25,305 bases of DNA from Evernia prunastri. Taxonomy: Eukaryota; Ascomycota; Lecanoromycetes; Lecanorales; Parmeliaceae. Positions 19,247 to 25,305 of the stretch are shown here, piece after piece. The stretch spans positions 1 through 25,305 of the forward strand of contig NKYR01000237.1 in NCBI GenBank assembly GCA_003184365.1, written 5' to 3'. Below the pieces are notes generated by a model, which saw only the letters and a program-made list of their open reading frames with translations, ran no database searches and had not been told where the DNA came from. How positions within the stretch are numbered: position 1 is the stretch's first letter; each line of letters begins with the position of its first letter. The position numbers and the translations under genes were made by a program.

Positions 19247-19910
19247 TCCATAAAGTCATGCGTAGTTGAAGAATAAACTATTCGTGGCCGGTTGGAATTC
19301 TTGAATTTATCTACGCTGAAGCTAATGCTATCGTATCATTGATATTCCCAAGCAATTGTTCTCAAGCAATTCTCAAAGGTGAAACCAAGCAGAGGCCTCT
19401 CCCAGGATTGAGGGTCTTGACACAATTGCACCCAGCAATTAGGACAGTCCATTCAAATGCTGAAAATCCTAGGAAATTTCCCGGGAAGTCTCCCAAGATT
19501 CGTATAAGTAGCAAGTCCGTAGTGGATCCAACGAGTCCAATTTCGAAATTCTTGATGCTGCACGAAATTGGTGGACTCAGCGAGCCCAGGAAATTTAATG
19601 TCCACTTCTCGATGGGTTCAGAGGCATCCTCCAAAAGTGGACTCGCTTGTCCAGCATTCAAAATGGATTCGCTGAATCCACAAATCCATCTCCTGGACGT
19701 TGGGTTCTAGATTCACGGTGTTTCAGCATGATCGGCATTTATTTGACCAGGGAAGCGGGAACCTATTAAGTTAGCGCCGAACCTCGCCCTACGGCATACT
19801 CATGAGGAATGGAAATATATGCCTCAGTATAGCTAAGTCGACCGACACGCAGCAGAGCCATTTTCAGATCAAATCCACGGAAGACCTAACGGCTTGCTCG
19901 CCGCCAGAAA
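19247..19910. other. Non-coding stretch with a hairpin
   Basis: Frames at 19339-19710 (plus) and 19661-19362 (minus) lie on the same DNA and neither looks like a known protein. An imperfect inverted repeat (gagtccaatttcg at 19533 and cgaaattggtggactc ending at 19578) could form a hairpin. Recurrent tggactc/tggattc words give the stretch a patterned look. Confidence 0.3.
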
Positions 19911-20190
19911 GGCCGCCAATTCAATTTCCGGCTGACACAAAGCCATTTCTGCACCGGTAAAAGAGGAGACGACGACTCCACATGTGGTTCAAGGAAGTTC
20001 CATTTTCTGACTATGGAATTTCTACCAGCGAGACATCCACCAAGTAAGGAAAGCTGGAGGTGAATTCGGCACGCCGTCCAAAGCCAATTGTAATAAGGAG
20101 GAAAATGAATGCGATGTAATGGTTATTTATAAATGATTCACAACGTCATTTTGAATCACTTATTATTAGATCACAGCCTAGTCCTTACAT
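19911..20190 (+). repeat. Direct repeat, first copy (~270 bp)
   Basis: This copy is homologous in the same order to 20366-20640: ccaattcaatttc.ggct, ccggtaaa, gacgac, aacatccac, atggttatttataaatgattca, gaatcactta.tattagatcacagcct. The end of the unit carries an imperfect hairpin (gattcacaa / ttttgaatc). No reading frame is shared. Confidence 0.6.
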
Positions 20191-20365
20191 TATTTTCTAG
20201 AAAAAAGCCCAGCCCTGCACAGCCGAGCGTCGACTTTAAGACTCAACACTAAGTCATCTCGATTTAAGATCAGGCCGCTCACATACACAGTGTGAACACT
20301 ATTTATAAATGACGTGAACAGAGAAATCGGCATTCATCAAGATTGCTAGAGAATCTCTTGTGAAG

Positions 20366-20640
20366 GCAGCCAATTCAATTTCTGGCTAACGAAAGGCCGT
20401 TTCTGAGCCGGTAAAGAAGGCGACGATGACTTCATATATGATTCAATAGAATTCCATTGTCTGAGTAAGAAATCTCCACTAGCGAACATCCACTAGTGAC
20501 AGCTAAAACTGAATTTGGCACGCTGCCCTAAGCCATTTATACTAGGAGTAGAAAGTGGACGCGATATAATGGTTATTTATAAATGATTCAGAACGTCATT
20601 CTGAATCACTTATAATTAGATCACAGCCTAAGTTACCTCC
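20366..20640 (+). repeat. Direct repeat, second copy (~270 bp)
   Basis: Second copy of the 19911 repeat, 455 bp downstream. Here the terminal hairpin has perfect 9-bp arms (GATTCAGAA / TTCTGAATC) around CGTCA at about 20587-20609. It ends about 55 bp before the TA-flanked end at 20696. Confidence 0.6.
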
Positions 20641-20695
20641 GATCAGCTCTAATACCGATCTTGGCTAGTGCAACGCGAGCCTACACATTCACGTA

Positions 20696-21073
20696 ATGTC
20701 CCTCCATGGGTGGCGGAAAACCCACCGTGCCGGAAAATATATTAGGTACTTCGACTTCAAGCAACTATAACTCTGCGCACAAGCGAGCTTCATTAATATG
20801 AGGTATACGTCGTGTATTATGGCTATTTTGGAATATTCAAAACCTTTCCGATCTGTAAATTACATGCGCATCGTCGCCTTCTCACCTAATTCGCTTAGGG
20901 CCTTCTTTTATCACGAAATAATCTCCATTCGCTACTGCACCACCATGAAGTCTTCACCACTCATTACATCCATACAAGAGGTTTGTCTGAGCTTTAGAAC
21001 CTTGTTACGACGATTAGAAGTCATGATCAGCTTTGTGTCTGCTATCGGACGCAATTCATACAAAATCGCCACC
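20696..21073 (+). repeat. Dispersed repeat copy B with TA-flanked terminal sequence
   Basis: Starts ATGTCCCTCCATGGGTGGCG after TA (20694-20695) and is homologous over ~378 bp to 11638-12017. The 102-codon frame at 20798-21106 within it is not preserved in copy A, so it is unlikely to be a gene. The copy ends at the same point as A (..cgccacc). Confidence 0.6.
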
Positions 21074-21296
21074 TCGGCTGCTACCTATGTAATGGTTACG
21101 CTGTAATTTACGACTTGTTACAGCCGTATGAGGCTGAGTGCGATAGGCCGAGTACCGAATTGCAACTGATTGCCTTTCCCTTTATAAATCCCTCCTTTGT
21201 CTTGAATGTACATTCTCGATGCTTATTAAGAGGTAAAGTCCCTATCTCAGTGAGGAACTACTCGAGACTGGCTGTGATCATCAAATATTGGTGAAT

Positions 21297-24200
21297 ATGA
21301 GTGTGAACCCCACTCAGCCTACAAAGACTAGCCGCGGACAACGACTTCTTGCCCACCTTCCTTTTAGAAGCCGTGCTTCATCGCCATCATCGTCCTCAGT
21401 GTCTCAGCCAAACCAAACTATCGCGTCTTCAACAGCACAGATACAAAATTCATCGTTTACCCAAGATACATCTTCGAGCGCAGTACCAGCCGGGCCGGTT
21501 TCAGTTGATTTGTCGATCGCTAGCATTGGCCCTTTATCATCATCGCAGGCGACTTCTACTCCCTCATCAAACCTAAATCTCCTTCATGACGTGCTTAAAC
21601 GACTCTCCGATAATGATCGAGCAACCCTTCAAGATTTTATGTTCCACAATGCCAGCGATATCGACTTGGCGCTCGAACAAGCCTTAGCCGCGGCAAAGGA
21701 GAAGCAACGATACTGCATCGAAAAGAGGTGGACGTTTACATTTACGGGGCGAACTGTCGTCGTGAAAGAGGAGGCTGACAAGGTGGTCGGCTGGTTAGAC
21801 CGGTTCAAGGCAGTTGGAGACATTGTGGCCAACGTTGATCCCATGCATGTGGGCTTGCCGTGGGCTGGCATTCGCCTACTGCTCGAGGTAAAAGCCCGCG
21901 CTTCCAAATGAATCACCCAGAGATCTTACGCTTCGATTGACAGGCTGCCGTATCTGAGGCGAATCAGATGACTTCGCTGCTCCTCGGATGCGAGATTGCC
22001 CTATATATGGCGAACAGACTCAAGGCGTACATCGAGTTTCTCCATCAGCTGCCAACGACACTGACCCGAACCAACTTTAAGACGGCAGTGACAGAGCTGT
22101 ATGCGCTTATTCTTGGATTCTTGGCTCGCGCCATTCGGATCTATCAAACTTCAATCTCTCATCGTGCGCTTCGTGCCTTTTGGACAAAGGGCGATATTGT
22201 AAATTTTGAAAAAACGTGCAACGAACTCGGAGCTAGGGTCGAGATCGAGGCGAGCAATTGCGATCGCACACTCGCTGCTCAAGACCGAGAATGGACCGAA
22301 AAGCTCAAACAAGATCTACAGAGAGTGCTTGAGGAGTTTAAGCAATCTCATCGACTTCAAGAATCGCTAGATCGGCTTGAGATCAAGATTGACTTGGACA
22401 AGTTGCCGTATGCGAAAGGAGCAATGTACAACACCTACGGAGACGATCACATCATCTGCCATCCCGCCACCCGAGTCGACTTGCTTCATGAAATTTACAG
22501 TTGGGCTCGACATCCTGACCGTAAGAGCATCTTCTGGTTGAGCGGCGGGGCGGGCATCGGCAAATCGACAATTTCTCGAACCGTGGCTGAGTGGTTAGCT
22601 GGTCAAGGTGGCCTTGATGGCGTCGATCTTGGTGCCAGCTTCTTTTTCAAACGCGGTGAAAGTGATCGAGGTTCGGCATCACGGTTCTTCTCCACCATCA
22701 CACGTGAGCTTGTGTTGAAGATACCAGGGTTCGATGCTTTCGTTGCAGAGGTGATTACCCAGGATCCATTGATCTTTGATAAAGCGTTGGGTGAACGATT
22801 CGACAAGTTGATTTATCAACCATTACATCAAGTGAAGTCAATTACAAGTGGTACTCTTATCTTCATTGTGGTCGTAAATGCCTTGGACGAGTGTGAGAAA
22901 GAACAGGACGTAAAAACAATCATCGATTTATGGTCTCGATTAACCGATCTTCCCACTGTCCGTCTCAGACTGCTCCTCACAAGCCGGCCCGAATTACCTC
23001 TACAACTAGGATTCAAGGGCATATCTACGGCCATTCATCAGGATATGGTTCTCCAGGATGCAGTTCCTCAGACAACGATACAGCATGACATCTTGATTTT
23101 TCTGATGGATGCATTTGAGAAGATTCGCGATCGCTACAACTTGAACCCCTTGTCAGGAACACCCTTAGATCGAGACTGGCCCGGTGACAAAACACTTCAA
23201 GCGCTGGTCGACATGGCTATCCCTTTGTTTATCGTCGCGGCGACCGTATATCGTTTCGTTGATGACTTTAACGAGGACCCTCGAGAACGATTAGAGACGA
23301 TTTTGCAATTCCCAAGCATTGGGAAACTAGAACAAATGGCACATACCTATTTGCCCGTTTTAACCCAATTGTCAGCACGATTGAATAACTCACATAGTAA
23401 AGATAGGTTGTATCAAGACTTCCGCATGATCGTCGGATCTATCGTCTCACTTGCTGAACCACTTTCCATGCAGTCCTTGGCGGTCCTTCTGAATATTTCT
23501 TCAGACAGGATTGCGCTCCGTCTCCGACCGTTACATTCTGTGCTGCGGATTCCCACTGATTCAGACACACCAATTCGAACCCTTCACCTATCATTTAATG
23601 AGTTTCTATTAAGTGAACAGCTTCAACTGGAACCGTTTGGAGTCAATGGTCAAGCTACACATCGCATGCTGCTCTCAAAATGCCTGCAATTGCTGTCTGG
23701 GCCTGAAGGCCTGCAAGAGAATTTGTGTAAGCTCGAGTATCCTGGTAAGCCACGACGGGAGATCGATCAAACCACGATCAATAATCGCCTTTCGTCTGCA
23801 TTTCAGTATGCATGTCGATACTGGATTCAGCATGTTGTATATGGCAAGGTCGAGATTCGTGATCAAGACGACGTGCATATGTTCTTACAGAAGCACTTCC
23901 TCCATTGGCTTGAAGCTATGAGTTTGATGAATAGACTTGCCGAAGTCATCGAACAAATACGCGTGTTCCAATCGCTCGTGTCGGTAAGTGGTCACTAAAA
24001 AGAGCTTTCGATTGAGGATTTAATTTTAACATATTTTGGGGTAGTCAAGTGATTCATCTTATCTGTCAGATTTTCTTCAGGACGCGCAACGAATCCTTTT
24101 GGCTAATCGATATTTTGTCGACCTTGCACCACTTCAGATTTATTCATCAGCGATGATTTTCGCACCACAAATTAGTGTCGTGAGAAAGTTCTGCGGCCAA

Positions 24201-24683
24201 GTTCCATCATGGATACAGATATATCCAATTGCCCCACCAATGTGGAGTCTGGAGCTACAGAAACTCGAGGGACACACTGGTTGGGTCAGTGCAGTGGCAT
24301 TCTCGCAGGACGGCTCGTTACTCGCTTCAGCATCAGGTGATCAGACTGTCAGACTGTGGAACCCAGCCACGGGCCAAGAAATACAGAAGCTTGAAAACGT
24401 AGGATACAACACGACGCTTATTTTTACGAATGATAATAAAAATCTACGCTTTGATCATGGAACTATGCTTATTGAAAAGGAGTCTCTTTTAGTTCCGACT
24501 TCTGAAGTCTTTTCGAATCAAACATTAATAATAGAAGGCAGTTGGATTCGACAAGATAATCATAACTTACTTTGGCTCCCACAGGAGTATCGGAACTGTT
24601 GTTTAACTTTTAATGACAATACTTTCGCGTTTGGTTTGCACTCTGGTCGAGTTAGCTTTTTGAAAGTCGATTTTTCTTCTTAG
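21297..24683 (+). CDS. NACHT - WD40 STAND receptor (NLR), 1089 aa, WD array reduced to one repeat
   Basis: Exons 21297-21887, 21944-23983 and 24045-24683; introns of 56 nt (GTAAAA..GACAG) and 61 nt (GTAAGT..GGTAG, TTAAC branch); 3270 nt in frame. A Ser-rich head (about 10-90) precedes a domain like the NACHT N-terminal domain of fungal NWD receptors (HVGLPWAGIRLLLE at the first splice site, through the long helical part to ~345). The NACHT P-loop GGAGIGKST is at ~396-404. The Walker B-like block reads VVVNALDECE at ~506-515, where the family normally has Asp before ALDEC. LLLTSRPELP follows. The C-terminus has one clear WD repeat (GHTGWVSAVAFSQDG to DQTVRLWNPATG) and a terminal beta segment (NLLWLPQEYR, HSGRVSFLKVDF). 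HET-D/HET-E-type receptors normally carry several WD repeats. The gene is otherwise open throughout. Confidence 0.85.
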
Positions 24684-25064
24684 TTAATTCATTCTATGAC
24701 TAAATTGAATTATATAGATAATTGTTGCAGATTACACGCTTTGATCATTTGGTGAACGTTCGTGATATTGCTGGCCTTGGGCCATTTTACTTTATGGACT
24801 GTCATTTGTGTGCATGATAATGAAGCGTAGTCAGAAGGACATCGCTCCTTTCCGAAAGGATAGTGTTATGAACAAGCCATGAATGTGGATTCAATTGTGA
24901 TGTGTATGCTTGTTGATGAGAAAGCTATGGAGAATCCTGCTTTTGTAGCCATACACTATTTGCCAAGGCGCTATCTCTAGCTTCTTCGTTCCTGCCTGCC
25001 CAGCCATGTCCGTAACAATTGCCGGCAAAAACAACAAAAGCCACGCCCTCGTGGCTGCAATAAT
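24684..25064. other. Intergenic, no gene seen
   Basis: The AT-rich 3' flank of the NACHT-WD gene has no convincing frame, RNA gene or repeat on either strand. Confidence 0.4.
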
Positions 25065-25165
25065 CATTCAAATCCATGCTCTTATTCATGCTCTAATCCA
25101 TGCTCTGGTCCATGCTTTCATAATGTTCCAATCCATGCTCCAATCCATGCTTCTGTAGCCTCCAT
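25065..25165 (+). repeat. Minisatellite of CCATGCTC-type words
   Basis: The word (a/t)(a/t)tCCATGCT or TTCATGCT recurs about seven times with spacings of about 12-25 bases (aatccatgctcttattcatgctctaatccatgctctgg and onward). A second small duplication follows at about 25243-25287, where atggcaa(c/t)catgaggct occurs twice. Neither is coding. Confidence 0.55.
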
Positions 25166-25305
25166 GCCTCGCCTAAACACTCCCTATCCGTGGTGCCGTA
25201 GCTGGTGGATTAGTATCCTAAATCTCTTCCCTGTAGCAAACAATGGCAACCATGAGGCTGAATCACGCAAATGGCAATCATGAGGCTATACAGAAAGTCG
25301 ATACG

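Noticed and set aside
19339..19710. 123-codon plus-strand and 99-codon minus-strand frames on the same DNA
   Set aside because: They are mutually exclusive, match no known protein pattern, and lie in a patterned non-coding stretch.
20798..21106. 102-codon plus-strand frame inside repeat copy B
   Set aside because: The homologous copy A has stops and shifts in this frame, so it is not a conserved gene.

Overview
The window looks like accessory DNA from a filamentous ascomycete (Pezizomycotina; Eurotiomycetes such as Aspergillus, Penicillium or Talaromyces is a guess). The evidence is short introns of 44-67 nt with GT..AG ends and CTNAC-type branch sites, pyrimidine-rich leaders, fungal STAND (NLR-type) architectures, a pogo/Fot1-class DDE transposase, and decayed repeats between genes. 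No rRNA, tRNA or CRISPR array was seen.

Left part (1-6.8 kb): a minus-strand multi-pass membrane protein (16-1185); a divergent four-exon gene (1672-3718) with a nuclear-localisation-like basic cluster and a C-terminal array of eight ~22-residue Tyr/Pro-rich repeats; a poorly defined minus-strand gene end (3989-4460); a very small Cys/His-rich protein (5197-5400); and several fragments, one resembling the C-terminal part of fungal BTB proteins (6469-6762).

NLR part (6.9-16.5 kb): (i) 6906-9817, an alpha/beta-hydrolase (SesB-like) - NB-ARC - TPR receptor with an in-frame TGA and an apparent frameshift, so probably a pseudogene; (ii) 13168-15312 (minus), an intact short-N-terminus - NB-ARC - TPR receptor with near-identical 126-bp TPR units; (iii) 15643-16543 (plus), divergent from it, a two-exon HeLo-like protein (281 aa). 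The N-terminus of the receptor and the C-terminus of the HeLo-like protein share a motif of the form F-x-G-x-N-x-x-G-F-Q-L-G-x-N-x-G. This is the layout of fungal NLR/effector pairs that signal by amyloid templating (RHIM-like/PP class), and it is the main find: a receptor that would sense through TPRs, oligomerise through NB-ARC, and seed the same fold on a membrane-acting cell-death effector.

Mobile and repeat part: an 811-bp Mutator-like non-autonomous element (12165-12975) with 93-95-bp terminal inverted repeats and a 9-bp target duplication; an intact 559-aa pogo-class transposase (16986-18665, minus) next to the effector; three copies of a TA-flanked ~41-bp terminal sequence (11638, 19244, 20696), two with ~380 bp of shared adjacent sequence; and a ~270-bp direct repeat pair at 19911 and 20366.

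Right part: a three-exon NACHT-WD40 receptor (21297-24683) with only one recognisable WD repeat and Asn in place of the usual Walker B Asp, then a gene-free end with a short minisatellite. Three different STAND receptor architectures within 18 kb, among transposon debris, is typical of a fast-evolving self/non-self recognition region.
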